A stretch of 64,000 nucleotides of DNA from the NCBI GenBank assembly GCA_942486035.1, contig CALNXK010000023.1, forward strand, positions 1,298,501 to 1,362,500, written 5' to 3'. A program made the translations under genes and the position numbers. Positions 33,123-45,700 of this stretch are shown here, one piece after another; the first letter of the stretch is position 1, and every line of letters starts with the position of its first letter. The stretch is from Porites lobata. Its lineage: Eukaryota; Cnidaria; Anthozoa; Scleractinia; Poritidae. The notes under the pieces were generated by a model. It did not search any database, had not been told where the DNA came from, and worked only from the letters and a program-made list of their open reading frames with translations.

Positions 33123-33970
33123 TAAGCTTGCTCGACTGTAGCTCGACTGCAGCACGACACTAGCACGACTTGGTTTCAGACGTCGAATTTAATTCAGTCG
33201 AGTAGAACGGCTTGTTGCCGAAAACAAAACACATAAATGAAGAAACGGTTTAGCAAACTTTTAAATGTATTCTAATGTATTTATAATTTATGAATTAAGT
33301 TCAGCATGGCAGTAGCGCGACGTTTGAAAAAAAGTCGAGCTACTGCCGTGCTACACGATAGTAGCACGAATTGGTTTCAAACGTCGCGCTACTGCCGTGC
33401 TAAAGTCGAATTTAATTCGATCAATTTAGTTCGGCACGGCAGTAGTACAAAGTTTGAAACCGGCCTTTTTAAGTATCAAGAGAAAGATGAGAAGGAACCC
33501 CTCTAGCCTGAGAATCAGGGTTCAATGGCCTTCCTAAGGGACTAGAGGAGAGGAGATTCCTCGCCCCCGCCTCCTCCTCCGCTTGTCAGTCAGTTATCAT
33601 TTTAATAAGGACACACTGAAAAACATATTATGTTAAGCTGATTTATTGTTTGGTTTCCAGGCATGAAGAAATGAAAAGATTCTGCGATCCCGATGCCCAA
33701 GGAATCCTTGTAGGCAACCGATGTAAATCACACTTGAGGGATGTGCAACCCGAGGAGGGACGTCAACTGGCTGAACACCTTCAAGTTCCCTTTTGTGAAA
33801 TAAGCACTGCAAAAAATATTAATATTAAGGAGTGTTTTGATGAACTAGTGGACAGTCTTCTTGATGGAATAGAAAGAATGCAGCAAATGCGAGAACTAAC
33901 AACATTGGTGTTACCGGCTAGTGGAGAAGAAGTCAGATCCACGGACGCGTGTTCATGCACTTTACTGTGA
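32282..33970 (+). CDS. Rab-type small GTPase with altered G4 and G5 motifs, 2 exons, 210 aa
   Basis: Exons 32282-32604 and 33661-33970 join in phase 2 (GT-AG), giving 210 residues, normal for a Rab membrane-traffic switch. The P-loop is GDYKVGKTS (22-30) and switch I is CTMTLDF with Thr46. Switch II is WDIAGQERFR (68-77; most Rabs have WDTAGQE). The RabF-like segment SYYRGALG is present. The usual NKCD base-recognition motif is NRCK (127-130), losing the Asp that reads guanine. The SAK motif appears as EISTAKN with one extra residue. The C-terminus CSCTLL supplies a CxC pair and a CaaL-type geranylgeranylation site. The other Rab features are intact, so it is probably expressed rather than a pseudogene. 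The Rab subfamily could not be assigned. The intron contains a 381-bp MITE. Confidence 0.93.
33090..33470. mobile_element. 381-bp inverted-repeat element in the Rab intron, 5-bp TSD
   Basis: The ends AGGCCTGTTTCAAACGTCG and GTTTGAAACCGGCCTTTTT are inverted, and the inside repeats the words GTGCTACTGCCGTGCTA and its complement several times. The direct repeat AAGTA is at 33085-33089 and 33471-33475. It has no coding sequence. The family is not assigned. Confidence 0.75.
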
Positions 33971-35108
33971 TAAAACAATGCAAGCTACCCACTTACTGTT
34001 GACTGTGTATATATTTTTCTATATAATGGTTAGGATATTTTGAAGAAGAGTTGGATGGTTGAACTCATGGCGATTTTCGTTTCGTTTTGTCTATCTTACG
34101 TTATCGTAACACTGGTTTGAAGATTTCGCAAATTTAAGCGTCTTCTTTGAGCAAGAAAAGGAAGAAATCAAAGAAAGCCTGTATCTTTTTATGAGGAGAG
34201 AAAATTGCGCACCCAAATTGCCACTTACCGTCGGGGCGCTTTTCCTGTTATCATATACAAAACAAATATATTTTGTTTTGTCACGCGTTTTGGGGATCAA
34301 CGCTTTTCTGTTATCAACGTTCGTATACAAAACAAATATATTTTGTTTTTCATGTCTTACGAACAACGACTTTGATCATGATGATGGTGTAAAATGTAAT
34401 GGTGACGATAGTACCGTTGTTGCGGTCGAACCTTTACTACTCCCTTGCGGATGGTACAACCCGGGAGGGAGGACTCCGCTCAATGAAAAAGGCGCCAGTG
34501 GGGATGACCGTCATAGTCACTTACAGGTGTAAATAACAGATTTTCGTCTCACATGAGATGTTCAGGAAAGATTTTTACGCATACCATTATCGCTTTGGGT
34601 TGTATGTAACGAATATAGAAGATAGGACAATACTACTTGCAACCTCCTGAATACAGCTAACCAAATCTCCACCCGACCCGTCTCACAAGAGTCACGAGTT
34701 TGTTTTTAACTCCCCACCCCAGCCATGAGGAAAGTCCAATTTAAGCAAGCACCCCCCCACCCCTCCATCAGAATAAGCACTCTTTGGTATGCTTATATCT
34801 GCAGTGTTCTACAGATAGTCAATTGGTGATAATGTCCATTGTATCAATCTAGTGACCCAAATAATGCGGCCACACTACTACGCTCAATAGATCAAAAAGA
34901 TTATTGGTCAAATCAAGTGACATTTTTCTTTAGTTACATATTGTTGTTGCTCTTTTGAAGTTCAATCTACGCTTTTTAGTTCTACGGTGAACCGATAATG
35001 GCACTTAGATCCTTTGTAAGCCAATGTGGATGGCGTTTGAAAAGAAAGAGTCATGAGAAATTCTGTCACGCGCGCGCACTTTGCGTGTTCGCGTATAGCG
35101 AGCCCGAC

Positions 35109-35202
35109 GCCTGCCACGCTAGGCTCGATTTTCGCCAGGCGAGGAGCCCGGCTTCATTTCCAAAACAGGGGCTGGTAATCGAGCCGACTGCCAGGCAGGC
35201 CA
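35109..35202. repeat. imperfect inverted repeat (GCCTGCC...GGCAGGC)
   Basis: GCCTGCCACGCTAGGCTCGA at left mirrors TCGAGCCGACTGCCAGGCAG at right with a few mismatches. It is probably a MITE remnant; no target duplication is seen. Confidence 0.45.
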
Positions 35203-35543
35203 ATACCTTGGCCAAGGCCAACACCTCTGTCAGATCTCCAACGGAAGATATTTGGCCCCCTTTACCAACCCCCATTGCAACCCAGAGCTTGAAGGCAACA
35301 GTTGTGTAATCGACGAGATGATTGCATATCAGAAATCATCAGCTTATAATGCTTAATGTTAACAGGAGATCAAATTTCAATAGAACCGTATATTTCACAG
35401 CTCTTTTGTTTTCTGGACAGGGTTTCAGTGCTAACTTTGTTGGCTTACTATTTTCCTAGCCAATCCTGTGAGGGCCTGTTACAGCTGGGAAACGAAGCAC
35501 CTCAAACAATGACTAAAACCAGAAAATGTTGTAGGCTGCGTGG

Positions 35544-35692
35544 TAGCCTGCAATCAGGCCTTTAGAGTGCATAATCGCAGGCAACTCCGTTCCCAAGGTC
35601 CTCTTCTACTCGGCTTCCGCGGCGAGAAAGAGCCACGAGGGCCAAGGCCGAGTAGGAAAGGACCCTGGGGACGAGATTGAACCGCAGGCTGG
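35544..35692. mobile_element. MITE-like element TAGCCTGC...GCAGGCTG
   Basis: The left end TAGCCTGCAATC and the right end GAACCGCAGGCTGG are inverted, with an inner palindromic CCTCGTGG/GGCTCTTT region. There is no coding capacity and no clean target duplication. Its ends resemble 58790-58949. Confidence 0.5.
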
Positions 35693-36723
35693 TTATCTGG
35701 TAGAGATAGGAGGCAGGTCTGTGTGAGAGAGCAGCTCAGATACAACCTTAGACAAATTATAACTTGTAACACTTGGATAAAACAGTAAAGTTTTTATTTT
35801 TTAAATAATTCAAGTACCAATAATAATAACAATAGGTTGAATTCATAAAAACAATATCTATTTTCAGTTAAATTGCCTTTATCTTTATCACCATCATGAT
35901 TCTAATTTGTACAAGTTTTGTTACAATGAATGACCCAGGCTTTTATTGAAATCACTGACAACTTTCGACTCCAGCATCACTGGAATCTGGAGAATATCGT
36001 CTACATAGAATAACTAGAAAACACCCAAACAAAGTTTCAATTCCTTTTGAGTGCGATGTTCCTAGTTCATGAAAGCTACAGATACCTCCCCCAAAGAAGT
36101 TTTTGTGGTTTATGCTCTTACCCCCGCCATCAGTAAATCCTTTTTTTACCCCTTCATTTAAGTATTTTGAATCAAGGACCCTCCCCCCTCCCCTCCCCTC
36201 CATCCAGGCTCAGAGTGACCTTCCATGGGGGATATTGTGGGGATTTCCTAGAACTACACAATGATCATAGTTCACTATGGCGTTTTACTTCTACTTAAAG
36301 CTTTTCATATTGATAGGCTTCATAAGTTCAGCAAAGAGAAGATAAGTCTTAAAGAACACCACCTTTCACTCCTCTGACAGCATACTTCTGAGCAAATAAA
36401 ATAATACTCAAGCACTTGATCCTTCCAAATAATCACTGATTGCCTTTAGAATGGCTCAGGCGTAAATAGAAGTCAGCACTGTTGACAGCTGGCCTTAGCA
36501 ATACTACTCGCTTGTGAACTGCTTTTTGGCATTCACACAATAAACCAAAAAAAATCTTCACAATGGAAAAGCTTTCCGGGTTTTTTACTCAATATCTCCA
36601 TATCTTCGAACCTGTCACGCTCTTCCAAAGGTTTCCTTCACCAGATGACACGTGAATCAATTGATCCAGCATACACTGTAAAAGTCACCTTTGCAATAAA
36701 TCAAGAAGCAATAAAAAGTGATC

Positions 36724-39700
36724 CTAACTATAAATCTCGGGGCATAAGCTCCAATCTTTTCTTTCTTTAGCCTCCCAGTAGCCACCTTTGTAGACATGTA
36801 TAGACGAATCACTCAGTTCGTCCACAACATTCTCAAACCACACCGGCTTGTATCCTTCATAAACTTTCCCTTCTCTCTCTGCTTCAGAGGCTTCAAATTC
36901 ACGTTTTCGTCTTCTCGTTCTTTGCAATTCTTCCAGTTTTTGCTTTTCTTGATTAGCTTCATCCCACTTGCAGTTCTCCATAAGTCGTTGGTCAGGCCTC
37001 CTCCGTGAGTCGGTTGGGGCAACACTGCTGTCAGGCTGATTAAGAGCAAGGGTTAACTCTGTGAAGTAATACATTTTCTCGCAGCCTGGCCTAAAAGAAA
37101 TTGAGTTGGAGGTAATTAATACACTGTACATGAATTTTTTATGATGATCAAGAAGACTCAGGTAAAACGTTGACCTTCACATGCTACGAACCCAATAAAG
37201 GGAAACATGAATAAAGCGGTCACCCTTAGGGAATTGCTTAGTGACCGTTTTAATACAGGTTTGACAAACCTGAAAGTTCTTAAAAACACTAGAGATGTTG
37301 AAGGAGCAAAATCTCTATCCTCTATCTATACGTATTCCCAGCAGAGGATTGTACTAAATGGCCGGGAGGTCCAGTCCCCATCCCTATTCAAAGGGAGTTT
37401 TCTTTGTTCGATGGCAATGGCCTCCTTGACGCGGCGCTTGATGATGTAATTTTCGTCAGACAGAACTTAAGGGTTCATGTAATAGTTGTTGCAGATTTGT
37501 AAGCAGAATGTCTAGCCTTTGGTGATGTGAAAAAGGCAGCCTAGGCATACTTACACAGCTGGGTTTTTCTTCCACAGTGACACTGGAGGTAGAGTCTGGG
37601 CCTGGCTCTTGTGGGGGGTGGAGGGAGGTTGTTTCACTGCAGAGGGCGGGGACCTTGTATAGACAACTTTAGATCCATCCATCTTGTTATCCCATGTACC
37701 AGATATGACATATCTAACAACTTTGTTATGGTCCGTGACAACTCCTGTCACCTAAAATACAACGTACTCTGTTTTTATATTATTCAATACCATCACTCTT
37801 CTTTGCTCAGTGAACTGTCACAACTGATTGGTAACACAATAGTCAATAACAAAATAAATGGCAACCACTGTTCATCAGCCTTGTATATGTAGTTGTAACC
37901 TTTCATTTTCATTGCCTTTTTTAATCGTGAAAGTCACTTTGCTTTTTCGAGAAAAAAACATTTGCAACATTGCATATTTTTCATTCCAATACAAAGTAAA
38001 AAATTAATGGAATATGTTTAATTTCTATCAGTTTAACTGAACGTGTAAAATTGAAAAGGTGCACACAGCATGCACTTTGATAGCAAATGAATTTAGCATT
38101 AAGGCTACTGTTTAATATGACATCAAACAAATAAAATGATTAATTCAGATGAGTGCCAACTGCACTCATCTGATGTAAACCCAGTGGCCTTGGAACGGCG
38201 GATCAATCATGATGTACAAATAGCAAATAAATGGTTCGAAGACAATGGGATGAAAGCAAACCCTGCTAAACATCAAGGGATGGTTCTTGGCAAAACCGAT
38301 TACCCTTTCTCCTTTTTAACCACAAGATGCCTGGATCTTTTTGGAATATCTCTAGACAATGAACTTAATTTCAAGGATCACATATCCTCTGTATGCAAAA
38401 AAATAAATAATCAGTTCAGTGTCTTCAAAAGATTTGGCAAACTTATCTCTTCCGAAATTATGCTTCGCCTTTATAAAGCGTTTATCTTACCCCATTTTCA
38501 CTACTGTTCAATGATATGGCACTTTTGTAATTCAGAAGATTCTGTCAAACTGGACACCTTAAATAGACGTATTTTAAGATTTGTTTTAAAGGACTGGGAC
38601 TCGAACTAGGATGCTCTTCTAGACAAGGCTGGTGTGTGTGGTTTAGCCAACAGGAGGATACAAAATATGATGATTTGTATATTCAAATGTCTCCATTTTG
38701 CTAAATATCCGTGCTATTTAAAACAACTGATCAAGTTAAGATCTAGTGCTTACTCCCTACGGGGTACTAATATTTTATCACTTCCTAAGCCGTCTACAAC
38801 CACATAATTATGGTCTAAATTCCTTTAGCTATTCATCTGTTAAGTACTGGAATTCTCTACCTGATCACTTTAGAAAGAATGTAGATTATAGTGAATTTAA
38901 GCGCAAATTGTTAGTGCACAGTTTTAGTTAATACTACATTAATTAATATTATATTATATATGTTGTAACTTTTAAAATTAGTTAGCATCGGAGATACTAG
39001 CTATGTAAGCTACACTAAAATCCGAGGATAAATAAAGTTTATGTATGTATGTATGTATGTATGCCACCTACCTTTCTAGGAGTATCTCTTCCAAAATAAT
39101 TGTAAGCATCATATTTGAGATGACAAACGTCTTTTGTTGTGTGATTTTGAATGTCCATCTCACCTGACTACAACAACAAATGCAAACATAATTCAAGATT
39201 TTGTCAAACATAACATGCAAAAATGTTGTGCTTCAAAGGATAGTATTTACAGGCTTTGCTTGTACAAAACGACACTGACAAGTTTAGATGCAATTTGAAA
39301 CAACAAATTTTTTAATGCCCTTTTTAGTGGGGTAACCAATATACACAGGAGTGAATGCAGAGCGGGAGTAAATGGTAGGTAATGCTTTTCAAGCATTTTT
39401 GTCAACTTCTCAAAAATAAGGACTTTCTTAACCACCCTTTACTGTTCAAAGTCTTTTCTTGGCATCTGATTGCATTTTGTGCGACTTTTCTCTTTTCACT
39501 AATAATTAAAGTAACTATATGAAAGTTTTGACGAAGAATATCTGGCAAAATAATTCTACTTAGTCTTGATGAAACAGGACAGAGATTTCCCTACAAATTC
39601 GGTGAATTACTGTACGTTAGATCACGTTGTAGCCGTGCTGTGAAAATTTCTACGTTATTAATAAAATTATTATTTTCTGAAATTTTGTAACATTGTGTAG

Positions 39701-42700
39701 TTCCAAAAAATATCCATACCCCCCCCCCCCACACCGCATCAAAGCAAGTCATGAAAAAAGCACCCAGCCGACCGCAAATAAAAGATCATCAATGAAAACA
39801 ATAATTTTTACTTTGAAACACCAATTAACGGTAAAATAACTGATAGCTAAGCTTGCTCATCAATCTTACTTGGAGCCCCCGGAAAAAAGACTTGTGAAGC
39901 CACCCCCATCGCCTCAGAAATTGACTCTCTTTGGACCCCCCCTCTGAGTTTCCATTACCCTTCGTGGGGTGGGGGGGTATGGATATTTTCTGGAAAATAC
40001 ACATTTTGCACTGCAGGTGAACACCATACTGCTTCTAGTTTTTGCCAGGTGTGTTTGCCTACGCCCCACCTGGAAATCAGCTTTTGTTGTGTGTGGCTAG
40101 CGTAGGTTGAATAAATTTGTTGAATGATTGACTGATTGATGCACCCTCTATGGTGAACACTTTCTGTACACTACACTGGTATACACGCAATTGGTTTGGT
40201 CTATAAACAGTCTATAAAGTGCAAAAGGACTTCACATTTGTAACAACTTGAAAAATGAGCTTACTGTTTTCCCAATTTCATTGATTTCATGTTAATCTAC
40301 TCATGAATCGCTAATCAATATATTAGCAGCACTGGCATAAAATTTAAGTTTAAATTTTAATAAAGGTTTCTGGTCGCACCTGATCAATCCAAAGCTTTCC
40401 AACAATAATGTTGTGAACTGTAGTTGTGACTTTCTTCCATGAGTAGTGGTAGCCAGTCTTGGTAAACTTAAGATGAGCAGTGCCATGTGGTATGACCTGA
40501 AGATACTTGCCACGGAATTTGCTGGTGAGGGCGAATTCCTGCCAGAAGGTCCAGTCTTTATGTTCAACATGAAGGGCTGATGCAGGCGGATGATGGCTCA
40601 CCTGTGGTCAATATTTAAGACAAAGTAATAGCACTCTCCATCACTGCACAGAATTCAACACAATTGCAGGGTTGTCAAAAGCAGCCGGCTGCTGGCAAAA
40701 ATCGTTGCATTCACATTTCTTTTTGGATGACGATTTTTAAATACAAAATCCCTGGACTGGCCGCTTACTTTGACGACTCAGACCTCTACTTCAAAACTTT
40801 CTAACAACCCTGCAAGTGTACAATTATAATGTGGTAACATTCACTTCCCCCTTTGTGGTGGAAGCTAAAATTGCAGACTTAACTGTTCAGGGTCCGAAAT
40901 TAACTTTTTAATGTGGGCGCCAACTGGCGAGCAAGTATAAATTATTGGTCGCCAGAGAGCAAAACTTCCCCCTTGGCACTTAACTAGCTGTTTGAAGGTA
41001 TATTTACAGGAAGATTCGTTTACTTTTAAATTAAACAAATATCACAGGACAAAAAGTAAACAAATTTCAGGTTTCAATTTTAATCACGTGAAAGTTTACA
41101 ATGACAAAGTTAGAAATTCTGGTCGCCAGAACAGATTTTTCGGACCCTGCTGTTAGACACTTTTCATTCAACCCAAGAGTACAGATTTTACACCCCTCCC
41201 TCTGCCCCAAAATAATGTTGTTTGCAGCAAATTTCATGCAACAACATTTTTAAGTAGGGTTAAAAAAGGTTAGTGGCTTGTTTATGGTGGAAAATGCATT
41301 TAGCATATCCAGCTAGTTTACAGGCACTACACTAAAACAATAGAGTGTTTTCACATGACGTCACGGCGGCCATATTGGTGTCCCAAAACAATGAAACGGC
41401 GGCCATGTTGGTGTCCCAGACCAATCCTCTGGGAAAACTAATGCAAACGCTTTCTTTTGTTTCAGTAAAATAATTAACAACAAAAAATAATAATCCAAAT
41501 AAAATATTTTAACAGGATTAAAAACCCCAACTGGCAGGAGGCAAACATTTGGATATTTACAAGCTAGGCTGAGGATTTGAATTCAGAATGACCAAGAACA
41601 AATAAAGCAGGTGACTGGAGCAGGACTAGAAACTGGGTCCACTGGATTGGAAGTCTGTTGCACTGACCACTCGGCCATGTTATCTCCTGCCTTTGGGTGG
41701 TGGTCAACCAGCAAAAAGTATGATGAAAATTTAGTTTGGTCTAAAAGGCTTCATCTTGACTTTATGTTAAAATATATTATGTAATTTATCCACTACAAAT
41801 ACAGCAAGTCAACTTAAAGCAACAGCAAAGTTAATTCACCTGCTCAGCAAGGTACCGCCATCCTAAATCTTCTGTTCTGTCAAATTCAAATGTTTCACCA
41901 AGCAATGGGTTGAATGGCTTCGATGTCCTTGCAGCAGTAGTAGAGTAAGAAGATGTTGTAAATGCTGCAACATAACACATTTGCTCTGTGGAAGACTCAC
42001 AAGCCGCTGCCTTGTCTAAAAGATGTGCATATTCTAACTCTTCTGTCAGTCTTTGAAGCATAGAAATGGGTTCATTAAAATTAACCTGCAAACCAGATGA
42101 GAGGGATACTTAGTATAGTGTACTGTATAAGCTCCCAATCTTACAGCTATGAATACAATTCATTAAAGTCTTCTTTTCTGCACAAACAGACTAACATGTA
42201 ATATCCTTCAATGTAAGCGGTAAGCGGTAATGAACAGCAGTTACTACTGCAATATTGTTTTTTCTGTGCTTAAGCTTATGCAAGAGTGAGGCCACAAAGC
42301 AATCTTGAGTTTACTTTGACCTTAAATTTTGCAAGGAAAATGTCAGCCAGTGTGAACAAACTATCATGATAACTGAAGAAATGACAGCTGGATACAATAT
42401 GGTAGCAAAATGAAAATACAATTCTGCTCTTTATGTGCATACATTAATGCTAATGTCACTAGCTTATCATTATATCCCAGCTGAACCTGCCCCCAAAAAG
42501 TCATTGAGAGCCTTGAAACTGCACATAATAGATAACTCTTTGCTTTCAATAATATTTTTCCTCATTAGAATGCTACTTTTTTTTTAATTGAGTTACAGTA
42601 ATGCCAATTTTGAATATATTTTGAAAAAACAAGGCACAATAAGTAATAGAGCTCTCTCTGAAACATTTACTACAACATTATTACCCAATATTCCTTGTAG

Positions 42701-45700
42701 TAAGCAATCTAAAAACTGCAAATTTAACAAAGAATTATGGGATCATTAACAACTTTGCTAGCCAGAAATATTGCAGTCTCTGATTTTCCTTAAATTCTAG
42801 TTATAAAGAGTTAAATATTACACAGGCTGCTGACTAGGAACCCTGTTTTAGCTGTTGAAGGCAATCATGATTTTAGCATTTTGCCTTTTCTCTAAAAACA
42901 ATATGCAACAACAACATCGGTCAGCAAAGAGTCACCTATCGGAAGAGGAAGCTATTTCACAAGGAGGGCAAATGTTATTATTACAAACACTGCTGACACT
43001 ATCAGAACGTTATTTTGTACACTGCATCTCTTCATCACTTTTAGTGTATTAGTCAAAATATAGAAAAGGCAACAAATGACTAGCCAATACTCACAGGCAT
43101 TGGTATTTTGGACAATTCTTTTCCTATACAGTTCTTCATAATACTCCAGAGGTTAATACTAATATCTGGTTTGTCTGGTATCTTCTTTCTGTAATACTTC
43201 GTCACAAGCTTGTCTGTTGATTGCTAAAAATGTAATTAAAAATCATTGGCATACTTCACTTGTAAAAACTGCACTTTATTTCAGTGTCAATGTATTTAGC
43301 ATGAAAGTGCTAAATGGGGACACTATTTTTACCTCTCCTACTGGAGACAGGACCGCCAATTTATGTGGTCATCTGAGCCACGCAAAGGTCTCGCCACTTG
43401 CAGTAAAAAGGGTGTTCCTCCATTTTTCAGTTATTTTAAGACCCTGCGTCATGGTCCCGCCCCAGGAATCGAGCCCACGACCTTTCCCTCTGCAGTCAAG
43501 TGCTCTACCGACTGAGCTAATCCTGCGTGGTAAAAAAGCCCATATTATAGCCAAATCTGAGTTTTTTAAAACAAGACTGACAAGGCTAGACTGTTCCACT
43601 CACAGGGAACTGAAAGGTAACGGGGCCTGTCCCACTTGGCCATACAGTATGTAGAACTGGGCACATTTTGTATGCAAATATTCTTTCCGGGGAAGTCAAT
43701 CACTACTCTTACTAAAACTATAACATTTTTCAAAAAAGGAAGTGTTTGTTTGCACACGTGTTACCTTGACAATGCAGCAATTTAAACAGTGTTGAATATT
43801 AACAGTTGGTTCAGTCACCCTGAAGATCACTTACTGTGATCAAAATATAAGTGGATAAAAAAGAAATGGTGCTTTGATGTCATTTGTGATTGACTTATTC
43901 TTATTTCTGGAACCAAGATTATTGATACTCACGGAAGACACTCCAAAAGAACCTTCCACTGTGAAAGGAGCTGTGACTATCTTTAAACCTGCATTTGTAT
44001 CATCACTGGCAGATATTTGCGAGTCCTCTTTGCCTGTTGCACATACTACATCAGTAGTTGTTTCAGTAGCAGCAGTATCCTCACTAGCCTCTTCTTTGTT
44101 AGTGCCTAATTTACTGGCACTTTCAAGCTCCATGCTAGTGTCAGAGCTTATACTTTGTAAACTCTCGTGGCTTTTGCTAACTGCTATTGTAAAGCCCTCA
44201 GGGTGCTCTGCTATAGCATCAAAGAATTCTGCATTTTCATCATCTTCTTCTTCAACTGCTTCCTCTTCTTCATCACTGTCACGACCAAGTTCCACACCAG
44301 GCATGTCAGCCAAGTTTGCACCTGTGCTTTTGCGGCATGCCCTTTCCAGCGTGTTGTGTTGTCTTGCAAGAGCTTCAACTGTCTCTTCAAGGGTCACTCG
44401 TCGTTGACGTTCAAGCTGCAGACTCTTTTGCCACCTCTTTTCCTGTGTCTGAGCTAGTTCCAAAAATTCTGCACAAGCCTGGTGAACAAAGAGGAACATA
44501 TAGTACTATTAAATTACTACTATTAACACCCCCAGATCAGCCCGGGCTAAGGAACTTCTAATGGACTACAAGAGTCCTTTTGTCATTACACAATTACCAA
44601 AAATTTTCAACTCACCATTGATCAGAAGAGTAAAATTTAATTCAACACGATAACTGACAGAAGAGGTTCATTTTTATTTCAGATGTGTTATTTCCATCTT
44701 ATGTTAACCACAAAATTTTCAACCCCTTTTAGTCCTAGAGTGGATGGTGGAGTTTTGAAAGGCCATCACAACTTATGAGTCCTGACCATTCAAATGAGAG
44801 ATCTTTGGCAGCACAAACAGTATTAATTTGTTTGGCTTTAGAGTCTTTAGTTTTGTCTGTTTGTGCTTTGTAATTCAGCATTTTAAAAATTGAAGTTTGA
44901 TAAATTTTGTTAACCCATGTTCAGTCCCAATAGTGACGTTTTGAAACGATTCTTTTGTCAAATGCAGTGTTTTCCCAACCAAAAAATCTGCGAGGGATAC
45001 AGAGACAGTATCAAAGAGGCTAGCAAGACTTTAATTTTTTCCATACATTGTCAAGAAAGAGTTCAAAAAGTTGAGATGGAATATGAAAAATGATCATATA
45101 ATTACTAAACGTCTAAAGAAAAAATGCCTTGAAATGTTTTATTTTAAATTCTTAGTGATGTCCACTAAATCTTTGCAAAAGAATCAGAAACAGTATGGAG
45201 TTCAGTTTGGTAAGGAATTTGTATGTAAGGATACTGAGGTTAAATTAAATAAAAAGGGTTGTTTTGCTTTCAACTGACCATAGAAAATGCAAACAAACAT
45301 CTTTTGAGACTTAAAAACAAACAGTATTAATTTGTTTGGCCTTGGCGCCACCATCGAAAGTACTGCAGTGAATCAAAGATTCTTTAGTTTTGTCTGCTTG
45401 TGCTTTGTAATTCAGCATTTTAAAAATTGAAGTTTGATAAATTTTGTTAAATTTTTCCTTAAGCCACTTTAGGGGATAAAAATGTTAATCTGAAAAGTTG
45501 GAAAAGGAGAAATCAGGCAAGAAACAATACAAGTGTCATGGCTTACTCACACTGATCATGGCATTTGCAGTTATCCGAAAAAGAGTGGCTTTCTCATTCA
45601 CCAGTTTAAGCTTAGTGAACAGAGTAGAATTATCTTCCACTTCCTGAAGTTCAACAACTGCTCGCTGCAACGCAGAGCCATGTTTTCCTACAAGATCATT

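Larger units (their letters stand above)
33971..36723. other. region between convergent Rab and OSBP genes
   Basis: No gene is supported. It contains a 25-bp word (TATACAAAACAAATATATTT plus TTGTT) repeated at about 34254 and 34324, an imperfect inverted repeat at 35109-35202, and a TAGCCTGC...GCAGGCT element at 35544-35692. Both gene 3' UTRs must lie at the edges. An AATAAA on the minus strand near 35790 could serve OSBP. Confidence 0.45.

Noticed and set aside
37207..37449. 80-codon plus-strand open frame in OSBP intron 9
   Set aside because: No homology, antisense to a real intron, no splice signals.
43465..43530. functional tRNA gene
   Set aside because: A and B boxes are present, but the acceptor stem does not close and the sequence continues into a SINE body.
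43369..43599. minus-strand open frame reading SSVGRALDCRGKGRG
   Set aside because: This is translation of the tRNA-derived SINE head, a common artefact.
43874..44407. 177-codon plus-strand Ser-rich open frame
   Set aside because: Exact antisense shadow of OSBP exon 43933-44478, whose acidic and Ser-rich codons create it.
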